NCBI RefSeq assembly: GCF_000737335.2
Contig: NZ_JMCC02000049.1
Coordinates: forward strand, 1-64,000
DNA from: Enhygromyxa salina
Lineage (GTDB): Bacteria > Myxococcota_A > Polyangia > Nannocystales > Nannocystaceae
DNA length: 64,000 nucleotides
Direction of reading: 5' to 3'
Shown: positions 43,588 to 51,368 of the stretch, piece by piece
Layout of the letters: every line of letters starts with the position of its first letter
Numbering within the stretch: the first letter of the stretch is position 1
Position numbers and translations under genes: made by a program
The notes under the pieces: model-generated
Told to the model about the DNA's origin: nothing
What the model saw: the letters and a program-made list of their open reading frames with translations, nothing else
Database searches by the model: none

Positions 43588-44820
43588 TCAGCTGACCCGA
43601 ACCGGCAGCGCCGCCAGCCCGCGCAGCCCCGAGTTGTTCTGCCGCCAGCGCAGGGCCTCGCGCCCAACCGCGAGCCGCAGACCGGGGCAGCGCTGAACCA
43701 GCCGGGTGAGCGCGATCCGGCCTTCAAACCGGCTCAGGTGGGCGCCCACGCAAAAATGCGGCCCGGCCCCAAACGCGACGTGGCGGTTGGGGTCGCGCCC
43801 CACATCGAACACGTCGGGATCATCGAACGCACGCGCGTCCCGGTTCGCGGCGCCGAGCAGCGGCAAGATCTTGTCCCCACGTTGCAGCAGCATCCCGCCA
43901 ACCTCGCAGCGCTGGGCCACGTAGCGCGTGGCGGGAAAGTGTGCGGGGCTGTCGAAGCGCAGCATCTCCTCGATCGCCAAGGGCACCAGCGCGGGGTCGT
44001 CTCGCAGCCGCTCGAATTGTTCGGGATGCTCGAGCAGCGCCAGCGTCCCGTTGCCGAGCAAGTTCACCGTGGTCTCGTGGCCGGCGAACAACAGCAGGAA
44101 CACCATGCTCAGCAGCTCCTCGGCGGTGAGTTGATCCCCCGCTTGCTCGACCGCGATCAGGTCGCTGGTCAGGTCGTCCGTCGGGCGCGCCCGCTTGCGC
44201 GCGAGCATCCGCTCGAACATGCGGCGGAGCTCCCAGTAGGTGGGCAGCCGGTAGATCAGCGACCACTCGCTGCGGTCGGCGATGATCTGCCCCATCGCGC
44301 GGCGAAATTTTGCCCGCTCGTGCTCCTCGACACCAAGCAGCTCCGAGATGATGCGCAGCGGCAACGGCACGGCGAACGCCGCCATCAGATCGAAGGTGCC
44401 GCGCTCGATCGCGCGATCGAGCAGCTGGGTAGCGATCGCGTCAATGCGCGCCTCGAGCTGCTCGATCCGTGCGGGCGTGAAGGCCTTGGCGACCAGCCCA
44501 CGCAGGCGCCGATGATCGTCTCCGTCGGCCGAGACCATCGACTTCATGAAGCCTCGCACGAGCTGGGGAAGGACGCGCTCGTAGATGGCCTCGCGCCCGT
44601 TGGCGCCGCTGTGACTGCTCTTGAACCGCTTGGGATCCTTCAGCACCAAGCTGACGTCTTCGTAGCGGGTCGCCGCCCAGACCCGGCCCACGAAGGGCTG
44701 CCGACATCGGATCATGGGCGAGGCCTCGCGCATCCACGCGTAGAGCGGATACGGGTTGGCCCACGCGGCCGGGTTGGCGAAGTCCACGTCGATACCCAGG
44801 GCTCGATCCAAAATGCGCAT
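43588..44820 (-). CDS. cytochrome P450
   Basis: 410 residues from ATG 44820 (MRILDRALGIDVDF). The heme-ligand loop FGAGPHFCVGAHLSRFE, the I-helix oxygen motif LLLFAGHETTVNLLGNG and the ExxR pair EEMLR are all present, as is the RYVAQR beta segment. It is a soluble bacterial class I P450 needing a ferredoxin and reductase. No ferredoxin gene lies beside it; the reductase at 55564-56841 is 11 kb away and need not be its partner. Substrate unknown. Confidence 0.95.
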   Translation of the reverse strand: MRILDRALGIDVDFANPAAWANPYPLYAWMREASPMIRCRQPFVGRVWAATRYEDVSLVLKDPKRFKSSHSGANGREAIYERVLPQLVRGFMKSMVSADGDDHRRLRGLVAKAFTPARIEQLEARIDAIATQLLDRAIERGTFDLMAAFAVPLPLRIISELLGVEEHERAKFRRAMGQIIADRSEWSLIYRLPTYWELRRMFERMLARKRARPTDDLTSDLIAVEQAGDQLTAEELLSMVFLLLFAGHETTVNLLGNGTLALLEHPEQFERLRDDPALVPLAIEEMLRFDSPAHFPATRYVAQRCEVGGMLLQRGDKILPLLGAANRDARAFDDPDVFDVGRDPNRHVAFGAGPHFCVGAHLSRFEGRIALTRLVQRCPGLRLAVGREALRWRQNNSGLRGLAALPVRVS

Positions 44821-44872
44821 GGGGTCACTGCCTGCACGGCAGCCTAGCGCGAGAGCGTGCCGGGGGCGGCGC

Positions 44873-47800
44873 TCAGCCCCCACGCGGACGGCGACCCAGC
44901 ACCCGAACCAACGCCGAGCCGTACCGCTCGATCGTCTTTGCGCCGATCCCTGGCACCGCGCGCAATGACTCGAGATCGTGGACGGGGCTGGTCGCGAGCG
45001 CGATCAGCTGCTTGTTACTCAGGATCCGAAACGCCGGCACGCCCTTGGTCCGAGCCTGGGCGAGCCGCCATTGTTGCAGTGCTTCGAGCACGGCGCCGCC
45101 GGCTGCACGAGGCCCGCTACTCTTGCGGCCAGCGCCAGCTTTGCCCTTGCGCTTGCCGCCGCGCTTGGTTCCCGGGCTTGGCGCGCGCGAACCAGACTTG
45201 CGCTTGGTCGATCCTCGCCCGCGACCGCGGCTCTTGGTGTCACCGGGCCCCCCGCTGAGATCCACGGCGATCGAGATCTTGGCCAGCGCCGCGTCGAGCT
45301 CGCCTTCATATTCAGGCAGCTCCCGCGCGAGCGACACCCGGCGAAACGCGATCTCCTGGGTCTTCCCGCTGGGGACGAAGCGATCCTCGCTGATCTCCAA
45401 GTAGCCCGCGCGGTCGAGCGCCTGAACCACGCGCTCGAAGCTGCTGCGCGGCAGCTGACCCTCGGCGACCTCGCTGAACAATCGCCCGGCCGCGACGCCG
45501 CGCGCGTCCGTTGCGAGCGTGCGCAGGATCCCGTGCATGCAGGCCCGCTGCGCGGTGCTGGGCGGCTGCTCGCGGGCGACCAGGGCCGCCTTGGGATCAC
45601 AGATGTCGCAGCGCCCACACTGGGTCCCGCTGTCTTCGCGGTCACCAAAGTGCTCGACGAGCTCGAGCATGCGACACCGGCCCGCGCTCAGGTACGACGC
45701 CACGCGATCCAGCTGCGCCTGCCGATGCTCGCGCTGGGCGACGTAGGGCGTTCGCCAGTCATCGGGGCCGCGGCTCACGTTCTCTTCTGGGTCGATCAGG
45801 GCGCCCCCGTGCAGCCACAGCTTCTCGAGGATCTTGTCCATGTCGTCGGTCGTGATCCTGGCCCGCCGCTGCAGCGCAGCGCGTGGCGTTGGCCGCGGCC
45901 CCAGCAGCCGTGCGACGGCGACGAGCTGCTCGGGCTCGGGGTAGTCGCGCTCGAGGAAGAACTCGTGGGTCCGGCGATCCGCGTAGGCGTGCAGCAGGAT
46001 CGTTCGGCTGGGCAGCCCGTCGCGCCCGGCCCGACCGATCTCTTGGTAGTAGCCCTCGAGGCTGCCCGGCGAGGCGACGTGCACGACCGTGCGAACGTCG
46101 GGCTTGTCGATGCCCATGCCAAACGCAACCGTCGCCACGATCACCGAGCTGTCGCCGCGCAAGAACTGTTCTTGGGCCCGCGCGCGCGCCTGGGGGTTCA
46201 TCCCAGCGTGGTAGGCCGAGACCGTGTACGCGTGCTTGCCCCGGCTCGACAGCGCGGCGGCGAGCTGCTCGCAGACCTTGCGGGTTGGGGCGTACACGAT
46301 CGCCGGTCGGCGTGCAGGATCGGCAAGCAGCTGCTTGCAGATCCCCGCGCGCTCGCTGCTGGCGACCTCGACCACCTCAATCGCGAGATTCGTCCGACGA
46401 AAGCCCTTGATGAACGCCGCCGCGTCGGCCAGACCAAGCTGCTGCAGAATGTCGCGCTGGACCAGCGGCGTGGCCGTTGCCGTCAGCGCGATGATCGGAA
46501 CGCCCGCGCCGCCCGAAGCCGGGTGCGTGAGCGGCCGCAGGCGGGCCTCGAGCATGCGGTAGTCCGGGCGAAAGTCGTGACCCCAGTGCGAGATGCAGTG
46601 GGCCTCGTCAACGGCGATCAGCGCGGGCCAACGCTTGGCCAACATCTGGGCGAACCCGGGCACGGCGAGCCGCTCGGGGGCCATGAAGAAGAACTCGAGC
46701 TCGCCGTCGAGGTAGCGCCGGCAGACTTGCCGCGAGGCGAGGCGACTCAGGCCCGAGTGAATGCGCTCGGCCGCGAAACCGAGCGAGCGCAGCTTTTCGA
46801 CCTGATCTTCGATCAGGGCGATGAGCGGGCTGATCACCAAGGTCGTGCCGCCACGGGCGACCCCGGGGAGCTGGTAGCACAGCGACTTGCCGGCGCCGGT
46901 TGGCATCACGACCAGCGCGCTGCTACCAGCGGTCACCGTCGCGCAGATCTCTTGTTGGTGGGCACGGAATTCACCGAACCCAAACCGCGCCTCGAGCAGC
47001 GCGGGCAGCTCCGCGACTGGGACGGCGCGAGGTGTCGGCTTCGGCTTGGACGCGGCGCCGCTTGGACTCGAGCCGGCCGAGGGTGCCGCGCTCGCGTGCG
47101 ACCGCGTACGCGCCACATCGGCCCCGCTGCGTGCGAGACCCCCCGTCTCGCCGCCACCGCTCGCCTGCGCGGGGGCGGCAGAGCTCTCACCGCGTGCCGG
47201 CGCCGAGGTCACGCTGCCGCTCCCGGCCGCCTGCGTGACGGTGCCAACAACCTGCGCGACGTAGGCCTCGATCTCCTGCATGAACGCGTCGAGCTCCCCC
47301 GGTCCCCCGCCCATGCGATGCAGCGCCAGCTCCCACTCGCCGGTCATCGCCGGGCTCTTGACTTGCTCGTGGACCGCGTCGATCAGGCGCTCGCCCTTGT
47401 CGCTCGCGCGCAGGGTCTTCTTGCCGTCGCGCGTGACGTAGCCGCGCTGGAGCAAGGTCTCGATCGTCGCGGCCCGGGTCGCGGGTGTCCCCAGCCCACA
47501 GCCGCGCATCGCCTCGCTCAGCTGCTTCTCCGAGATCGTGCGCCCCGCCGTCTCCATCGCCGTCAGCAGCGACGCCTCCGTGTGGGGCCGGGGTGGCTCG
47601 GTCTGCTTGTCGATCGCCTTGGCCGACACGACCGTGGCCGCCTGTCCCGGCTCGAGCCCGCCCGGCAAGGTCACCGCGCCCGGCTTGGCCCCCGGCTTGG
47701 CCTTGCCGCTGCGGCGCTTGATGTCGAGGACCTTCCAACCTTCTTGCTCGACCGAGGTCCCGCGGCTGAGATAGCGATCAACGGTCTGCTCGGGCGCCGT

Positions 47801-49111
47801 GCCGTTGACGATCTGGGTCTCGACGGTGGTGATCGCCTCGACGTAGTTCGGGTGATACGCGGCCAGCAGGCGCCGACACACGAGGTCGTAGATCTTGAAC
47901 AGCTCGGTGCCCGCGCGCAGGTTGGGGCGCTCGGAGGTCGGCAGGATCGCGTGGTGATCGCTGACCTTCGCGTCGTTGACGTAGCGACTACCCAGCGAGC
48001 GCTCACCGCTGCCCTCGGCGATCATTCCGGGGTAGCCGGGCGCGATCGCATCTATGATCCCCGGCAGCGTGGACGCGGTCTCGCGGTCGATGTGGCGGCT
48101 GTCGGTCCGCGGGTAGGAGATCGCCTTGTGCCGTTCGTAGAGCTCTTGCGCGACATCTAGCGTGCGCTTGGCCGACATCCCGTACAGCCGGTTGGCGTGG
48201 CGCTGCAGCTCGGTGAGGTCATACAAAAACGGCGCTGGAGAGCTCTGCTTCGAGCGCTGGACGTGGGCGATCGCGGCGGTGCCAGTCTTCGCGCGGGCGA
48301 CCACGGCGGCCGCTTCCTCGCCGCTGTGTGCGAGCCGGGCCAGCGCAGACTTGGGCGGCTTCCAGGGCTTGCTGCGATCGCCGGCTGGACCGTCTGGATC
48401 AGCTGGGTCAGGTCGGTGGTAGGTGCCCTCGAACTCCCCCGGCGCCGCCGCAAACCGAGCCACCACCTCTTGGTAGTGCACCGGCACGAACTCCCGGATC
48501 TCGCGCTCGCGGGTGACGAGCATCGCCAAGGTCGGCGTCTGGACCCGGCCCACGCTGAGCTGATCATCGTAGAGCAGGCTGTACGCGCGCGAGAGGTTCA
48601 TGCCAACTAGCCAGTCCGCCCGGCTGCGGGCCCGCGCGGCGTTGGCCAGCGCGTCAAACTCCGCGCCGCTGCGCAGCCGTTGAAAGCCGCCGCGGATCGC
48701 AGCTTGGGTCAGCGCCGAGATCCACAGCCGTCGCCACGGTCGGGTGCAGCCGGTCTTCTCGTAGATGTAGCGGAAGATCAGCTCACCCTCGCGCCCGGCG
48801 TCGGTCGCCGCCACGATCTCGCGCACGTCGGCAGCCTTCATCAGGCGGGCGACCACGGCGTACTGATCCGCGGCGTGGTCGAGCACGCGCAGCGGCCACT
48901 CGCGCGGAAGCATCGGCAGCAGGTCCAGCCGCCAGCGCTTCCACGCGGCCTCGATCTCCGATGGCTCGGCCAGACCCACGAGGTGGCCAACCGCCCAAGT
49001 GACGCGGTAGCCCGCGCCCTCGAGGTAGCCACGACGGCGCTGGGTGGCGCCGAGCGCCGCGGCGATGTCACGGGCGACGGAGGGCTTCTCCGCAAGGACG
49101 AGGGTCGGCAC
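44873..49111 (-). CDS. DNA topoisomerase III - RecQ helicase fusion with C-terminal HRDC
   Basis: 1412 residues in one open frame from GTG 49111. Residues 1-~625 are a type IA topoisomerase III: Toprim LVLAEKPSVARDIA (Glu8) and ATDAGREGELIFR (103-114), with the catalytic Tyr333 in AISYPRTDSRHI. A low-complexity Ala/Ser/Gly/Pro linker runs ~626-698. Residues ~700-1200 are RecQ: Walker A MPTGAGKS (736-743), AVDEAHCISHWGHDFRPDY (DEAH 835-838), ALTATAT, QEIGRAGRDG, and the zinc Cys set with CGRCDIC. A winged-helix region, a basic linker and an HRDC domain (~1330-1412, ending VPGIGAKTIERYGSALVRVL) complete it. No motif is missing. The pair acts on converging forks and double Holliday junctions in other systems. 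Confidence 0.95.
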   Translation of the reverse strand: MPTLVLAEKPSVARDIAAALGATQRRRGYLEGAGYRVTWAVGHLVGLAEPSEIEAAWKRWRLDLLPMLPREWPLRVLDHAADQYAVVARLMKAADVREIVAATDAGREGELIFRYIYEKTGCTRPWRRLWISALTQAAIRGGFQRLRSGAEFDALANAARARSRADWLVGMNLSRAYSLLYDDQLSVGRVQTPTLAMLVTREREIREFVPVHYQEVVARFAAAPGEFEGTYHRPDPADPDGPAGDRSKPWKPPKSALARLAHSGEEAAAVVARAKTGTAAIAHVQRSKQSSPAPFLYDLTELQRHANRLYGMSAKRTLDVAQELYERHKAISYPRTDSRHIDRETASTLPGIIDAIAPGYPGMIAEGSGERSLGSRYVNDAKVSDHHAILPTSERPNLRAGTELFKIYDLVCRRLLAAYHPNYVEAITTVETQIVNGTAPEQTVDRYLSRGTSVEQEGWKVLDIKRRSGKAKPGAKPGAVTLPGGLEPGQAATVVSAKAIDKQTEPPRPHTEASLLTAMETAGRTISEKQLSEAMRGCGLGTPATRAATIETLLQRGYVTRDGKKTLRASDKGERLIDAVHEQVKSPAMTGEWELALHRMGGGPGELDAFMQEIEAYVAQVVGTVTQAAGSGSVTSAPARGESSAAPAQASGGGETGGLARSGADVARTRSHASAAPSAGSSPSGAASKPKPTPRAVPVAELPALLEARFGFGEFRAHQQEICATVTAGSSALVVMPTGAGKSLCYQLPGVARGGTTLVISPLIALIEDQVEKLRSLGFAAERIHSGLSRLASRQVCRRYLDGELEFFFMAPERLAVPGFAQMLAKRWPALIAVDEAHCISHWGHDFRPDYRMLEARLRPLTHPASGGAGVPIIALTATATPLVQRDILQQLGLADAAAFIKGFRRTNLAIEVVEVASSERAGICKQLLADPARRPAIVYAPTRKVCEQLAAALSSRGKHAYTVSAYHAGMNPQARARAQEQFLRGDSSVIVATVAFGMGIDKPDVRTVVHVASPGSLEGYYQEIGRAGRDGLPSRTILLHAYADRRTHEFFLERDYPEPEQLVAVARLLGPRPTPRAALQRRARITTDDMDKILEKLWLHGGALIDPEENVSRGPDDWRTPYVAQREHRQAQLDRVASYLSAGRCRMLELVEHFGDREDSGTQCGRCDICDPKAALVAREQPPSTAQRACMHGILRTLATDARGVAAGRLFSEVAEGQLPRSSFERVVQALDRAGYLEISEDRFVPSGKTQEIAFRRVSLARELPEYEGELDAALAKISIAVDLSGGPGDTKSRGRGRGSTKRKSGSRAPSPGTKRGGKRKGKAGAGRKSSGPRAAGGAVLEALQQWRLAQARTKGVPAFRILSNKQLIALATSPVHDLESLRAVPGIGAKTIERYGSALVRVLGRRPRGG

Positions 49112-49156
49112 GAGCAGCGCGGATGGTAGCGGTTGCGGACCACCGAACCCAGCGGG

Positions 49157-49208
49157 CTGTTTTCAGCTCGGGCGAGGGCTTCGCGCCCAGCTTGCGGACA
49201 CCTTCGTG
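49157..49208 (+). repeat. dispersed ~51-base repeat, copy 2
   Basis: Starts CTGTTTTCAGCTCGGGCG and ends near CTTCGTG; it matches the minus strand of 22008-22059 with about five differences, one of them a single-base insertion. The inner hairpin is preserved. It lies between the topoisomerase-RecQ gene and a truncated antitoxin-like gene. Confidence 0.6.
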
Positions 49209-49210
49209 GT

Positions 49211-49384
49211 TCATCGAGGGCGCCAAGCTCGTACGCGCTGCTCGAGCTCAGACCAGCTCAGCGCTTCGCTGGGGTCTTGTCGGTGAGCGGCCAACCGACG
49301 ATCGAGCTCAGCCTTGACCTCGGCGCTGACTTCGAGGTGATCACCCTGCTGTCCCTCCGCGCACTTGACTCGCCGGCCGCTCAC
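49211..49384 (-). CDS. truncated addiction-module antitoxin-like protein
   Basis: 57 residues from a GTG overlapping the stop of the diiron oxygenase gene (GTGA). The C-terminal half, LEVSAEVKAELDRRLAAHRQDPSEALSWSELEQRVR, closely follows the end of the small putative addiction-module component family (LxAEVKAELDRRLxxHRxDPSxxxxWxEVxxRL). The first ~30 residues of that family are missing and are replaced by a Gln/Gly/Arg stretch. No RelE/ParE toxin gene is next to it. It is probably a relic carried at the end of the oxygenase transcript; translation is not certain. Confidence 0.5.
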   Translation of the reverse strand: MSGRRVKCAEGQQGDHLEVSAEVKAELDRRLAAHRQDPSEALSWSELEQRVRAWRPR

Positions 49385-50577
49385 AGCGCGACCGCCCCGT
49401 CGAGCTCGCGCAGCATCTGCTCCGAGCTCAGGTTGTCCGCCGCGACCCCGTTGAAGTACTGCATCAGCCCGACCTGCTCGTAGTACGGGATGATCCGATC
49501 CGACAACAGCCCAATCGCGCGTAGATTTGGCACCAAGCGCGAGAACATGACCTGGCGAAACATCTTCATGCCCGGCGCATTGGTGATGAACCGCCGCCAA
49601 TGTTCACGGGTCATCAGCCCCTCGAACCATTCCTCATACACCTCATAGATCATGAAGCGATTGCGCATGAGGATCGCAACCTCGAATGCCCAGTCTTCTC
49701 GCTCTTGCCGCTCACGCTCGGTCAGCTGCGTGGTGATGTGCTCGCGCAGGGCCAGCACGCCATAGTGCACGTGGCGGGCTTCGTCTTGGATCACCCGCTC
49801 GAGGATCGCCCGCAGCAGCGGCTCTTGGGTGACCTTGTAGATCACGCCAAACGCCCCCAGCGCCAGCCCCTCTACCATGATCTGCATGCCGAGAAATTTC
49901 ATGTCCCAGCGCGAGTCGGTCATCAGCGAGTCAATGATCACGAACAGGTTGTCGTTGATCCGATACAGCCGCCCGAGCTTCTGATCCAAGTAGCGGTTGA
50001 ACACCTCCACGTGACGGCCCTCGTCCATGACTTGGGTAGCGCCGTACATCTTGCCGTCGAAGAACTGCACGGCCTCGGTGACCTGGCAGGCCGCGAACAG
50101 TGCCCCCTGCTCACCGTGCAGGAACTGGCTGAGCAGCCAACACACAACCGAGAAGCGCAGCTCGGCCAGCTCTTTGTTGGTGAACTTGGTGCCAAGCTCG
50201 TCGGCGAGGCTCTGCGGATCCAAGAAGTTGTCGGGCAGCAGCGGGATCTCGTGGTTGAAGGGATCGACGTTGGTGTCCCACGGCATCTCGTCGGAGTCCC
50301 ACTGGCCCTGCTTGGCGCGGCGGTAGAGCTCGGCCATCGCGGGTTGATCGGCCGGGTAGTTCCAGTCGAAGTGGGCCATGTAGTTGCACGGGATCTTGGT
50401 TGGCTCGTTTTGCCGGCCACGGTGCAGCAGCATGCCGCGGATGCCCGAAGGCCCGAGCGAGCGCAGGACCCTGGGATCGCGGATCTGGGTGAATACCGAC
50501 AGCGCCTCGAAGTAGCTGTCGACCTGGCTGCGCATCTTGTTGGGCAACAGGTGGGTCAGGCGTGCGCTGTCTAGCAT
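49381..50577 (-). CDS. ferritin-like diiron oxygenase/desaturase (AurF/R2-like)
   Basis: 398 residues from ATG 50577 (MLDSARLTHLLPNKMRSQ), with AGGA 9-12 bases upstream; a longer frame to 50649 would read through the operator, so I rejected it. Two ExxH pairs typical of ferritin-like diiron carboxylate enzymes are visible: Glu155 (FLHGEQ) with DEGRH (Glu186, His189), and Glu236 (MVEGLAL) with DEARH (Glu266, His269). Such enzymes use O2 and two electrons to oxygenate or desaturate a substrate. The expected electron donor is encoded at 55564-56841 and shares its operator. Substrate unknown; an acyl or aromatic amine is possible. Confidence 0.85.
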   Translation of the reverse strand: MLDSARLTHLLPNKMRSQVDSYFEALSVFTQIRDPRVLRSLGPSGIRGMLLHRGRQNEPTKIPCNYMAHFDWNYPADQPAMAELYRRAKQGQWDSDEMPWDTNVDPFNHEIPLLPDNFLDPQSLADELGTKFTNKELAELRFSVVCWLLSQFLHGEQGALFAACQVTEAVQFFDGKMYGATQVMDEGRHVEVFNRYLDQKLGRLYRINDNLFVIIDSLMTDSRWDMKFLGMQIMVEGLALGAFGVIYKVTQEPLLRAILERVIQDEARHVHYGVLALREHITTQLTERERQEREDWAFEVAILMRNRFMIYEVYEEWFEGLMTREHWRRFITNAPGMKMFRQVMFSRLVPNLRAIGLLSDRIIPYYEQVGLMQYFNGVAADNLSSEQMLRELDGAVAL

Positions 50578-50607
50578 CGGCTTCGATCCTGCCACGGGTG
50601 CTGGCGT

Positions 50608-50630
50608 AGTGTCTAGTTGAACTAGACACT
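50608..50630. promoter_or_regulatory. 23-base palindromic operator before the diiron oxygenase
   Basis: A perfect dyad: AGTGTCTAGTT, one central base (G), then AACTAGACACT. It lies 30 bases upstream of the oxygenase start. The same architecture (AGTGT...AGT...ACT...ACACT, total 23) recurs at 56869-56891 upstream of the reductase-MerR operon. Dyads of this size bind dimeric regulators of MerR or TetR type; the MerR protein encoded at 54816-55562 is the nearest candidate. Confidence 0.8.
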
Positions 50631-50780
50631 CGCCGAACTCAACAGACACCGCGATATCTCTTGGCGACAGCCGCCTGGCGCGCAGGCGCGAAGCTCAACC
50701 GCACAGGTTTCAGACGCCGCATTTGTGGATCGAGCGGCGCCGGGCCAGCTCGCGCGTCGTCGTTGCACTCGGATCGAGCG

Positions 50781-51281
50781 TTACCCAAGCGCCCGCGCGA
50801 GCACCTCGAGGGCCTTCGGCCCGGCTTCGAGCGGGTCGCGGTTGGCACCCACTCGCAGCGCGGTCTCGCTGACTTCGGTGACCGCGTCGTCAATGGCCAC
50901 CCCATAGCGCCGACACAACCACGCGCTGGAGATCAGCCCGGTCCGGCCCATGCCCGCCGCGCAGTGGGCGACCACGCGCTCACCCGCGGCCTCGGCCTCG
51001 GCGAAGGCAGCCAGCGCTTGTTCCAGAGCCTCGTTGCTGGGCAGCCCGAAGTGGTCGATCGCCGCATGGGTCACGGCGGCGAAGCGCTGGCTGTACGCGC
51101 CCAGCAGATCGTCATAGCGAAGCATCCGCTCGTGCGAAAGCAGGCACACGACCCGCGCAACGCCCTGCCCGATCATGAAATCAATCCACTCGTTCACCTC
51201 TGCGGGCCCGTAGCCAGGTCGGTCCGAGCCGTAGACGATCTCATCGCGCAGCGATGCGGGAGCGAAGTTGCGAGGGACCAC
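50781..51281 (-). CDS. dual-specificity/tyrosine protein phosphatase
   Basis: 166 residues. The P-loop VVAHCAAGMGRTGLISS gives the catalytic Cys and Arg of the CX5R signature, and IVYGSDRPGYGPAEVNEWIDFMIGQGVARVVCLL is the usual N-terminal part with a candidate general-acid Asp in YDDLLGAY. Such small enzymes remove phosphate from Tyr or Ser/Thr, or from small phosphometabolites. With the kinase-like sensors in this genome a protein target is plausible. It stands alone between the oxygenase and LamG genes. Confidence 0.88.
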   Translation of the reverse strand: MVPRNFAPASLRDEIVYGSDRPGYGPAEVNEWIDFMIGQGVARVVCLLSHERMLRYDDLLGAYSQRFAAVTHAAIDHFGLPSNEALEQALAAFAEAEAAGERVVAHCAAGMGRTGLISSAWLCRRYGVAIDDAVTEVSETALRVGANRDPLEAGPKALEVLARALG

Positions 51282-51368
51282 GCGGACGAGTCTCGCACGA
51301 ATGGTGTCCGCGGTGGGTCGAGACTCCGCGGCCCACGAGCAGGCCCGCCCAAGCGCAAACCAACCGAC

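Noticed and set aside
44978..48160. A 1060-codon open frame on the plus strand
   Set aside because: It is the antisense shadow of the topoisomerase-RecQ gene, a common effect of high GC; its translation is Arg/Leu/Gly-rich with no motif.
50578..50649. Longer start for the diiron oxygenase at 50649
   Set aside because: It would translate the palindromic operator; ATG 50577 has a ribosome binding site and a family-like N terminus.
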